Origin: Muribaculaceae bacterium
GTDB lineage: Bacteria; Bacteroidota; Bacteroidia; Bacteroidales; Muribaculaceae
Direction: 5' to 3'
DNA length: 64,000 nucleotides
Assembly (NCBI GenBank): GCA_017547845.1
Contig: JAFYNZ010000055.1
Coordinates: 42,776-106,775, forward strand
Program-made: the position numbers and the translations under genes
The notes under the pieces: model-generated
Database searches by the model: none
What the model was told of the DNA's origin: nothing
The model's input: the letters and a program-made list of their open reading frames with translations, nothing else
Part shown: one piece after another, positions 57,169-64,000 of the stretch
Numbering within the stretch: position 1 is the stretch's first letter
Layout: every line of letters begins with the position of its first letter

Positions 57169-58053
57169 ATGAAAAAGATATTTATCACATTGGCCGCGGC
57201 AGTCGCTGTGTCGGCATTGACGCTCATGGCGCAAAAGGCGTCGCAGACTGCTCAGCCATCATCAGACAATAACAAAACTCAAATAGAAATGACTCAGACA
57301 ACTATTCCATCAGGACCAACAGTCTTGATCTCGACATCGTTGGGCGATATCAAGGTGCGCCTCTATGATGAGACTCCAAAACATCGCGACAATTTCCTCA
57401 AACTCGTGTCGGAAAACTACTACGACGGCGTGTTGTTTCACCGTGTAATCAAGGACTTCATGGTCCAGACAGGCGACCCTGACTCAAAGACAGCGGGTCC
57501 AAACGACCAACTCGGCTCCGGATCGCCCGACTACACTATCGAGGCAGAAATCGATTATCCGAAATTTTTCCACAAATATGGTGCGTTGGCAGCGGCTCGT
57601 ACGTCTGACCAAATCAATCCTGAGCGTCGCTCTTCAGGTTCACAGTTTTACATCGTGACCGGCAAGAAATACAGCGTAGGTCAGATTGTACAGATGGAAC
57701 GCCAGCTCGCAATGCAGCAGAAGCAAGACTATTTCCAAAAGTTGGCAGCACAGCACCAAGACACTATCAAGTCGTATTACAAGTCAGGCGACAAAGAGGG
57801 TCTCGAGGCATTCCGTCAGCAATTGATAGCGCAGACCGAAGAAGCGACTAAGGACATCGCTATGCCTGAAGATGTGAAGGCAGCGTATACGACAGTCGGT
57901 GGCACGCCTCACTTAGATGGCGCATACACAGTCTTTGGCGAAGTGCTTGAGGGCATGGACGTGGTCGAAAAAATTCAGAACTCGGCGACAAACCGCAGCG
58001 ACCGCCCTGTGGAAGATATCAGAGTAATTGATGTCAAAGTGGTCGAAGACTAA
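57169..58053 (+). CDS. Exported cyclophilin-type peptidyl-prolyl isomerase
   Basis: Catalyses cis-trans isomerisation of proline bonds in the periplasm. 294 residues: signal peptide (MKKIFITLAAAVAVSALTLM), then a cyclophilin domain with FHRVIKDFMVQTGDPDSKTA (including the catalytic Arg), SGSQFYIVTG, and AYTVFGEVLEGMDVVEKI. An inserted helical, Gln/Lys-rich segment (about residues 165-235, KYSVGQIVQMERQLAMQQKQ) splits the domain; similar insertions occur in Bacteroidota members. Active residues look intact. Confidence 0.93.
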   Translation: MKKIFITLAAAVAVSALTLMAQKASQTAQPSSDNNKTQIEMTQTTIPSGPTVLISTSLGDIKVRLYDETPKHRDNFLKLVSENYYDGVLFHRVIKDFMVQTGDPDSKTAGPNDQLGSGSPDYTIEAEIDYPKFFHKYGALAAARTSDQINPERRSSGSQFYIVTGKKYSVGQIVQMERQLAMQQKQDYFQKLAAQHQDTIKSYYKSGDKEGLEAFRQQLIAQTEEATKDIAMPEDVKAAYTTVGGTPHLDGAYTVFGEVLEGMDVVEKIQNSATNRSDRPVEDIRVIDVKVVED

Positions 58054-58093
58054 AAAGCAGTCGGAAAAAGACCGCTATTTCAAAAAAAAGTAT

Positions 58094-58101
58094 TAAATTT
58101 G
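58094..58101 (+). promoter_or_regulatory. -7 box for the DUF349 gene
   Basis: TAAATTTG, about 56 bases before the ATG at 58158. No clear -33 element. Confidence 0.4.
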
Positions 58102-58157
58102 GCAAATTAAACGCATCTATATTTTTGATGCAAGGTTAATAGTTAATCTATATAAAT

Positions 58158-60008
58158 ATGAACGAGCTTGAAAAAAAGTTTTCTTTAGAAGAGAACTCAA
58201 TCCCGGAAACCACTGCAAATGCAGAGGTTGTGACTGAAAATGTGACAGCAGAATTTGACAACCAGTCGGAAACAGACGAAGAAGTCGCTCAAGGCACCCG
58301 TCGCTATTTTGAGATGGAAAAGGCCGATCTGTTGGCATTGATGCAAGAGATAGTAGACAGTGAAGGTGTCAACCAGCACAAGGAAGTGAACGCTATTAAG
58401 CAGGCCTACTTTGCTAAACGCAAGGCTGAGATCGAAGAGGAATGTCGTGTCTTCCTCGAAAATGCTGCTGAAGGCGACGTGTTCTCATCTACTCCCGATC
58501 CGGACGAAGCACGTTTTAAGGAGTTGCTTACAGTCTTCAAGGATAAGCGCACAAACTACCTCGCGGCTGAAGAGCAACGCCGTCAAGACAATCTCGCAAA
58601 GAAACTCGCTATCATCGAGCAACTCAAGGCATTGGTGGAAGACATTGACAATATCAACCTCCATTTCCAACAATTCCAGCAGCTTCAACAAGACTTCAAG
58701 GCTATCACAGATATCCCTGCAAGCGCAGTGTCCGACACTTGGAAAAACTATCAACTCGTCGTTGAGCAATTCTACGACAGACTGAAGATGAACAAGGAGC
58801 TTCGCGACCTCGACTTCAAGAAAAACCTTGAAGCTAAGCGTGTTCTCGTCGATGAAGCTAAGGCATTGGCAGCAGAAGAAGATGTGGTCGAAGCATTCAA
58901 GAAGCTTCAAGCCCTCCACGACCAATGGCGTGAAATCGGTCCTGTAGCCAAGGAATTGCGCGAAGATATCTGGAACGAGTTTAAAGATGCTTCGACTGTG
59001 ATCAACAAGCGTCACCAAGATTTCTTCGAAGCACGCAAAGAAGCTGAGAAGGCCAACGAAGATGCTAAAGTCGCATTGTGTGAAGAGATCGAAGCTATCG
59101 CTGTCGATGAATTGAAGTCGTTTGCAGCATGGGACGAAGCTACCAAGAAGATTATCGATGCTCAAGAGCGTTGGAAAGCCGTAGGCTATGCTTCAAAGAA
59201 GGTCAACAATACTCTTTTCGCTCGTTTCCGCAAGGCTTGCGATGACTTCTTCGCTTCAAAGGCTGAATACTATAAGTCTACTAAAGAGGCGTATGCATCC
59301 AACCTTGAAAAGAAAACCGCACTTTGTGAAAGAGCTGAGGCTCTCAGAGAATGCGAGGATTTCAATAAGGCTGCAGAGGAGATAAAGGAACTTCAAGCTA
59401 AATGGAAGAAGATCGGTACAGTGCCTCGCCGTCAAAGCGATGAAATCTGGCAACGCTTCCAGACTGCTTGCAACTACTTCTACGAAGAGAAGAAGAAGCA
59501 GTATGCCGCACAGCGTCAAGAAGAGACAGCCAACCTCGCTGCCAAGCGCGAAGTGGTCGCTGCAATCAAGGCGTTGACAGCCGACACCGACCGTAAGGAG
59601 GCAGTCAAGGTGGTGCGCGAAATGCAAGCCAAGTGGCAGACCATCGGTCACGTTCCATTTAAGCAGAAAGATAAACTCTATGCAGAATATCGTGAGGCGT
59701 TGAAGGTGGCTTACGACATGTTTGATGTCAAGGAGACTCGCGCTCGCATGGCTAACTTCGAAAACCAACTCAACGAGCTCAAGGGCGATGGCAACAAGCT
59801 CTATCGCGAACGCGAACGCCTTATGCGTGCTTTGGAACAAAAGCGCAATGAGTTGAAGACATATGAAAACAATATGGGATTCTTCAGCTTCAGCTCTAAG
59901 TCAGGCAACTCTATGCTCAAGGACTTGGAACGCAAGACTCAGAAGATTAAGGACGACATGGCTATGATCGAGCAAAAAATCAATTTGCTCGACTCTAAGA
60001 TGGACTGA
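58158..60008 (+). CDS. DUF349-repeat coiled-coil protein
   Basis: 616 residues, acidic and helical throughout, built of several DUF349 repeats; repeated blocks contain ALHDQWREIGPVAKE, AQERWKAVGYASKK, LQAKWKKIGTVPRRQSDEIW and MQAKWQTIGHVPFKQKDKLY, each with the W-x-x-I/V-G-x-V/A core. The C terminus forms a coiled coil with a KDDMAMIEQKINLLDSKMD ending. The N-terminal 70 residues are low-complexity and acidic. Function of DUF349 proteins is not settled. Followed by two hairpins. Confidence 0.88.
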   Translation: MNELEKKFSLEENSIPETTANAEVVTENVTAEFDNQSETDEEVAQGTRRYFEMEKADLLALMQEIVDSEGVNQHKEVNAIKQAYFAKRKAEIEEECRVFLENAAEGDVFSSTPDPDEARFKELLTVFKDKRTNYLAAEEQRRQDNLAKKLAIIEQLKALVEDIDNINLHFQQFQQLQQDFKAITDIPASAVSDTWKNYQLVVEQFYDRLKMNKELRDLDFKKNLEAKRVLVDEAKALAAEEDVVEAFKKLQALHDQWREIGPVAKELREDIWNEFKDASTVINKRHQDFFEARKEAEKANEDAKVALCEEIEAIAVDELKSFAAWDEATKKIIDAQERWKAVGYASKKVNNTLFARFRKACDDFFASKAEYYKSTKEAYASNLEKKTALCERAEALRECEDFNKAAEEIKELQAKWKKIGTVPRRQSDEIWQRFQTACNYFYEEKKKQYAAQRQEETANLAAKREVVAAIKALTADTDRKEAVKVVREMQAKWQTIGHVPFKQKDKLYAEYREALKVAYDMFDVKETRARMANFENQLNELKGDGNKLYRERERLMRALEQKRNELKTYENNMGFFSFSSKSGNSMLKDLERKTQKIKDDMAMIEQKINLLDSKMD

Positions 60009-60032
60009 TCAACGCAGTCTTCACATATCAAA

Positions 60033-60060
60033 TCAAAGGAAAGGTGAAACTTTCCTTTGA
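60033..60060 (+). terminator. Hairpin terminator after the DUF349 gene
   Basis: TCAAAGGAAAG (60033-60043) pairs perfectly with CTTTCCTTTGA (60050-60060). A second hairpin, GCGGGT (60071-60076) with ACCCGC (60090-60095) followed by TTTC, comes directly after, a tandem arrangement. Confidence 0.75.
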
Positions 60061-60141
60061 TACCAATTGAGCGGGTGATTGTCATGATAACCCGCTTTCA
60101 GGCAAATAATTAGCGCCCCGGGCGTTTAAATCTGCAACCCT

Positions 60142-61527
60142 ATGACCGAACGAGTAAAACTTGGAAAATATCTGTTGACTGCGTTGACCGTAGGCGACTT
60201 TATCATACTCAATATATCGTATTTGCTCACACTCTTTGTGTTGGGAGCAAACACGCCGTTTGCATCTTCATCAATGTGGGTGCTTGTAAATGTGTCGTTC
60301 ATTCCGTCGGTAGTCTTCTTTGCCGACATTCACAATCGTCGCATACTTTATGCCGACAAGATGGTGCTTAGTGCATTCAAGTCGGCAGTGGTCGAGTGTG
60401 GAGTGTTGGCGGCTATCCTTTATATGCTCAACATCTTCCATGTCGGCATGTATCACGGACTCTTCTTCGCGGCTACGTTCTTTATATTGCTGTCGATCTG
60501 GTGGCTCGTGTCGCGCCGTGTGCTGAAGAAATTGCGCCGTATGGGGCTGAATTTCAAGCGTGTAGTGATTGTCGGTGCAGGACAGACAGGCGCTTTGCTT
60601 TATCGAGAACTTCAGGGCGACGCCGGATATGGCTATCGCACCATGGGATTTTTTGACGACGACAAGTCAAATCTCCGGGACTGTCATGACACCTTCGTCG
60701 CAGGACTCGACCAATTGGCTGATTTCGTAAATGCCAACCACATCGATATCATCTACTACACTCTCGATGCTGAAGACGACAAACTCATCTCAAAGGTGAT
60801 GCGTATCGCTGAGGAGATCGGAGCATCGTTTGTCTACGTGCCGAAATTCAGCAAGGTGCTTAATGGCCAATTCTTGCCGTCATCTATGGGCAACATCCCG
60901 ATTCTGAAGCATTCGATCTCTCCGCTTCACCGTCGTTGGAACAAGGTGATAAAGCGCATACTCGACCTCTTTGTGTCGATTACGTTTCTTATCGTGTCGC
61001 CGATTATCTTTATCCCGGTGGCTATCATTATCAAGCTGACCTCTCCCGGTCCGGTCATCTTCAAGCAGAAACGCACAGGTATATATGGCCGCGACTTTGT
61101 CTGCTATAAATTCCGTACAATGCGCGTCAATGCCGATAGCGACCGCCTCCAAGCGACCGAGAACGACCCTCGCAAGACCAAATTCGGCGACTTCCTTCGT
61201 CGCTCATCTATTGATGAGTTGCCACAATTCTTCAATGTCCTATTGGGCAATATGTCGGTGGTCGGTCCTCGTCCTCACATGGTCAGTCAGACCGAGGAAT
61301 ACTCTGCTCTGATCGACAAATACATGGTGCGCCATGCCGTCAAACCCGGCATCACCGGGTGGGCACAAATCAATGGCTATCGTGGCGGAACAAAGCATCT
61401 TTGGCAGATGGAGAAGCGTGTGGAGTATGACGTATGGTACATTCGCAACTGGAACATCTTCTTAGATATCAAAATCATATTCCTCACAGCATTCAATGCT
61501 CTCCGCAAGGATAAGAATGCATACTAA
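60142..61527 (+). CDS. Undecaprenyl-phosphate sugar phosphotransferase (WcaJ-like)
   Basis: Starts exopolysaccharide or capsule synthesis by placing a sugar 1-phosphate, usually glucose, on undecaprenyl phosphate. 461 residues: four N-terminal membrane helices (about 10-120), a Rossmann-like CoA-binding region (VVIVGAGQTGALLYRELQGD), a fifth helix (LFVSITFLIVSPIIFIPVAI) and the C-terminal transferase domain with KFRTMRVNADSD, RRSSIDELPQFFNVLLGNMS and VGPRPHMVSQ, GITGWAQINGYRGGT. Metal- and substrate-binding residues look intact. No other sugar genes follow, so the rest of the pathway is elsewhere. Confidence 0.93.
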   Translation: MTERVKLGKYLLTALTVGDFIILNISYLLTLFVLGANTPFASSSMWVLVNVSFIPSVVFFADIHNRRILYADKMVLSAFKSAVVECGVLAAILYMLNIFHVGMYHGLFFAATFFILLSIWWLVSRRVLKKLRRMGLNFKRVVIVGAGQTGALLYRELQGDAGYGYRTMGFFDDDKSNLRDCHDTFVAGLDQLADFVNANHIDIIYYTLDAEDDKLISKVMRIAEEIGASFVYVPKFSKVLNGQFLPSSMGNIPILKHSISPLHRRWNKVIKRILDLFVSITFLIVSPIIFIPVAIIIKLTSPGPVIFKQKRTGIYGRDFVCYKFRTMRVNADSDRLQATENDPRKTKFGDFLRRSSIDELPQFFNVLLGNMSVVGPRPHMVSQTEEYSALIDKYMVRHAVKPGITGWAQINGYRGGTKHLWQMEKRVEYDVWYIRNWNIFLDIKIIFLTAFNALRKDKNAY

Positions 61528-61545
61528 AAGAGCCTGAATTGCGAT

Positions 61546-63330
61546 ATGAATTGCTCCGGCCGACATATCTTTCGACTTGCAAGCCTTTGCGTGGTGGTGC
61601 TGACCATGGTCGGCTCGCTATCGTCGTGCCGTCGCTACGCAGGCGACGAGGCTGCTGTCGGCTCTGCGCTGGCTGTGGCTGACTCGCTGCGCTACGAAGC
61701 TCCGACTGTTGCCGACAGCATCATTCGCAGTCTCGACGCCGACTCGCTCGGCAGTCGCGCCAATGCCGCTCTTTACGCCTTGCTTGCCAACGAAGTCAAT
61801 ATCTATGACGACCAAGTGGCTGCAGCCGACTCTCTGGCCGACATCGCCACAGACTACTATCGCCTACGCTCGTGGCTCTCCGATGACGCCGGTCGTCTCT
61901 ATGCTCGTGCCATGATACAAAAAGCCAATCTCTATAGTCTGCTCCATGATTCCGACTTGGCATTCCACACACTGACCAAGGCAGAGAACGCTCTGTCGGA
62001 AACCGATGTTGAGTTGATGGGCGACATTCATCGATGGCGTGGCAGAATCTATTTGCAACATAGTGACGACATTGCATCCCACATCGATTGCTATCGTAAA
62101 GCCTACGACTGCTACTTGCATTCGGATAGAATGGAAAAAGCAGCCGATATGCTTAGCGAAATCGGTGCCGCTTATCGCACCCACGACCTTGATAGTGCCT
62201 TGGTATATATAAATCGCTCCGATAGCATTGCGCGACTCTACGACCTGAAGAAAGTGCAAGTAAAGAACATCGCTTTCCTCTCTGCTACATATAAACTTAT
62301 AGGCGACTATCGCAAAGCTATAGCCACCGGGCTGAGGGCAATTTCGTCGCCCGATTTTCAGTCTGACGACCTCAAAGAGACCTACTATGTCATCTGCGAC
62401 TCTTATCTGCATCTCGACATGGTCGACTCAGCGATGCACTATCTGCAGATGGGTGATTTTGATGCCGACGATCCTGAGCAAAGCCTTATGGCTACAATTG
62501 TCAGTCGCAAAGCTGCACGACAGAGAGGCGACTATCAGTCGGCCTACGACTATTCAGGTCGCGAACAGCAGCTGATGATACAGATCATCGATGATGCCCA
62601 TCGCAGCGACATCACCATCTTCGAGCATATGCACACGACTCAGAAACTTGAGCACGAAAAAGCTGTCATGCTCGTCTATGCCATTATAGCTTCAGTCGTG
62701 GTCGCTACTCTGATAATCTGCTGGGTGCGTTTTCGCAGAAAAAAGCAAGCAGAGATGCGCGACATGACCATCTTCATCGACAATCTTCATAAGGAGATGC
62801 AGCGTCTCAAAGATACCAACAATTCTGATGTCCATGAGCTTGCACTACTGCGAGAGCAACTCGCCGATTACGAACAGCAACTGACCTCCAACCATCACTC
62901 GGCCGGAGACGCTATCGCAAATCAGACAAAAACTCTGCTCGACCAATACATTATCACACTCAACGACATCAAGACAATGGAGAGTTTTGCCGACCTTCAT
63001 GCCTCAAACCCTACGAAATATATCTCCAAGTTTAAAAAAGTCTTTTCTGACATTGCCGTTGCCGAGTCGTTTTGGGTAGTGTTGCGTAGCAGCGTAAATG
63101 CTCAGTATGACAACCTGCTTCATCGTGAGATGGAGCAGCACCCGGACTTGACCGATCAAGATCTCAATCTCATGGCAATGATGCTTGCCGGATATTCCAA
63201 CGAAATCATTTCATTCAGCTTCGGATTCTCGGCAGCAAGCTCTCTTTACAATAGACAAAACCGACTTAAAACAAAACTTGGCATCGACACTTCGCTTTCA
63301 AAATATCTCGAAGCACAAAAGATGTCGTGA
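61546..63330 (+). CDS. TPR-transmembrane-HTH regulator with lipoprotein-type signal
   Basis: 594 residues. N-terminal signal ending SLSSC (possible lipid Cys28), TPR-like helical repeats (about 60-360; GDIHRWRGRIYLQHSDDIAS and its neighbours), one membrane helix (about 374-396; AVMLVYAIIASVVVATLIIC), a basic stop-transfer WVRFRRKK, a coiled coil, and a C-terminal LTDQDLNLMAMMLAGYSNEI followed by SSLYNRQNRLKTKLGID, which resembles the LuxR-type HTH of membrane-bound TPR regulators common in Bacteroidales. Predicted topology: periplasmic TPR sensor, cytoplasmic DNA-binding end. It could control the sugar-transferase gene before it or the exported proteins after it. Confidence 0.78.
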   Translation: MNCSGRHIFRLASLCVVVLTMVGSLSSCRRYAGDEAAVGSALAVADSLRYEAPTVADSIIRSLDADSLGSRANAALYALLANEVNIYDDQVAAADSLADIATDYYRLRSWLSDDAGRLYARAMIQKANLYSLLHDSDLAFHTLTKAENALSETDVELMGDIHRWRGRIYLQHSDDIASHIDCYRKAYDCYLHSDRMEKAADMLSEIGAAYRTHDLDSALVYINRSDSIARLYDLKKVQVKNIAFLSATYKLIGDYRKAIATGLRAISSPDFQSDDLKETYYVICDSYLHLDMVDSAMHYLQMGDFDADDPEQSLMATIVSRKAARQRGDYQSAYDYSGREQQLMIQIIDDAHRSDITIFEHMHTTQKLEHEKAVMLVYAIIASVVVATLIICWVRFRRKKQAEMRDMTIFIDNLHKEMQRLKDTNNSDVHELALLREQLADYEQQLTSNHHSAGDAIANQTKTLLDQYIITLNDIKTMESFADLHASNPTKYISKFKKVFSDIAVAESFWVVLRSSVNAQYDNLLHREMEQHPDLTDQDLNLMAMMLAGYSNEIISFSFGFSAASSLYNRQNRLKTKLGIDTSLSKYLEAQKMS

Positions 63331-63514
63331 CGTCCGGTCTCTTATCCTTTTTATGCTCTCTCTGCAATTTTTAAGGCGGAAAATGCCCAAAAACACCATC
63401 AAGTAACGGCCGAAAAATCGATGAGTAGAATTTTTATTTTGCAACCATTGATAATCAGTGAGTTATGAATGCTGTGAGTAGTTTTGAAATTGTGATTATT
63501 TCAAAAATTGTATA

Positions 63515-63522
63515 TAACTTTG
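63515..63522 (+). promoter_or_regulatory. -7 box for the 63547 gene
   Basis: TAACTTTG, 24 bases before the ATG at 63547; the nearest TTG lies 22 bases upstream, one base outside the usual range. Confidence 0.5.
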
Positions 63523-63546
63523 TCGCAATCAAAACTACAAAATATT

Positions 63547-63768
63547 ATGGCTACAATCAACACTTTAATTTTTAGCAGTATCATGATGGCGACAGCAGTT
63601 TCGCCATTGTATGAGAATCCTCGGGCTGAAGAAATCATCTTTAGACGTCTTGACTCCACATCAATTTCATTGCCACCTCAAGCCGTCAGATATGAACAGA
63701 CCATCAACCTCGTCTATGCCAACCCCGAAGCTGCCACCGTCAATGTCTACACCTGGCAAGGCAGATAA
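63547..63768 (+). CDS. Small protein of unknown function
   Basis: 73 residues from the ATG at 63547 (MATINTLIFSSIMMATAVSP), which looks like a weak signal peptide or membrane anchor. No domain recognised; the rest (RAEEIIFRRLDSTSISLPPQ) is polar. It has its own promoter box and lies 79 bases before a lipoprotein gene, so it may open a cluster of exported proteins continuing past the window. Confidence 0.6.
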   Translation: MATINTLIFSSIMMATAVSPLYENPRAEEIIFRRLDSTSISLPPQAVRYEQTINLVYANPEAATVNVYTWQGR

Positions 63769-63847
63769 TCAAGGCGTTTAATCTAAGACACAAATATAAA
63801 ACATATAATAATCAATCGAATTATTCACAATTTAAAATTTTAGAGAT

Positions 63848-64000
63848 ATGAAAAAGAGAAGATTTTTGGCATACATTGCTGCAATAGTGGCAAGTGTCAG
63901 CGTCGTAGTAGGTTGCAGTGACAACAACGAACCTCCGTTCGAACCAACACCTGAACCATCGGGTGCAGAGACAAAGAATGATTCAGAATACAAATATCCA
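63848..64000 (+). CDS. Lipoprotein, N-terminal fragment (cut by window edge)
   Basis: The frame opens at ATG 63848 with a lipoprotein signal (MKKRRFLAYIAAIVASVSVV then VGC, lipid Cys23) and a polar Pro/Glu-rich linker (SDNNEPPFEPTPEPSGAETK) and runs to the window edge. 51 residues are visible, too few to assign a family. Confidence 0.7.
   Translation, partial: MKKRRFLAYIAAIVASVSVVVGCSDNNEPPFEPTPEPSGAETKNDSEYKYP

Overview
The window looks like chromosomal DNA of an anaerobic Bacteroidales bacterium, most likely of the Muribaculaceae or a near relative. Supporting signs are the Bacteroidota promoter signature (TTTG or TTG, 19-21 bases, then TAnnTTTG) upstream of many genes, an 11-subunit Nuo complex without nuoE, nuoF or nuoG and with a fused nuoCD, an AtpB with a long N-terminal extension, a type B L31 protein, an Omp28-type secreted protein with a T9SS-like tail, and a glycogen cluster made of a debranching enzyme, a GT4 synthase and a GH57-like protein. 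The family placement is inference; no rRNA is present to test it.

Layout. 1-4651 (minus strand): a TolC, MacA, MacB-ATPase, MacB-permease tripartite efflux operon running into a truncated membrane protein. 4.9-10.6 kb: housekeeping genes (ruvX, a RelA/SpoT homologue with a ruined hydrolase domain, L31, a nucleoside phosphorylase, dprA, a thioesterase). 10.9-17.4 kb: a type I-C CRISPR-Cas locus whose adaptation half is gone. cas3, cas5, cas8c and cas7 are intact, but cas4 stops after about 67 codons and is fused straight into a half repeat of the array, so cas1, cas2, the leader and the rest of cas4 are missing and the array now lies downstream of cas7 in the same transcription unit. 17.4-18.0 kb: a structured non-coding gap. 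18.0-24.6 kb: an envelope operon ending in a giant alpha-2-macroglobulin-like protein whose middle third is far more AT-rich than its ends. 24.9-32.4 kb: a secreted Omp28-type protein, RNase Z, L-serine ammonia-lyase, and a TonB-dependent receptor with a partner lipoprotein.

32.6-49.7 kb: a single-strand block of 18 genes in which the whole F1Fo ATP synthase operon (atpDC-BEFHAG) sits inside the nuo operon, between nuoH and nuoI. This puts the proton pump and the proton-driven synthase in one probable transcription unit. 50.1-54.7 kb: the alpha-glucan cluster, whose GH57 member lacks the usual catalytic Asp. 54.9-60.0 kb: ferritin, the RNase P RNA (minus strand), a cytidylate-kinase-like protein, a small unknown, a secreted cyclophilin and a DUF349 protein. 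60.1-64.0 kb: a polyprenyl-phosphate sugar-1-phosphate transferase, a TPR/transmembrane/HTH regulator, and the start of a cluster of small exported proteins that runs off the window.

The most interesting features are the adaptation-deleted type I-C locus with its array placed in the cas operon, the ATP synthase operon nested in the nuo operon, the composition mosaic inside the macroglobulin gene, the GH57 with a lost catalytic residue, and promoters lying so close to start codons that leaderless mRNAs are expected. No insertion sequence, prophage, tRNA or rRNA was recognised.
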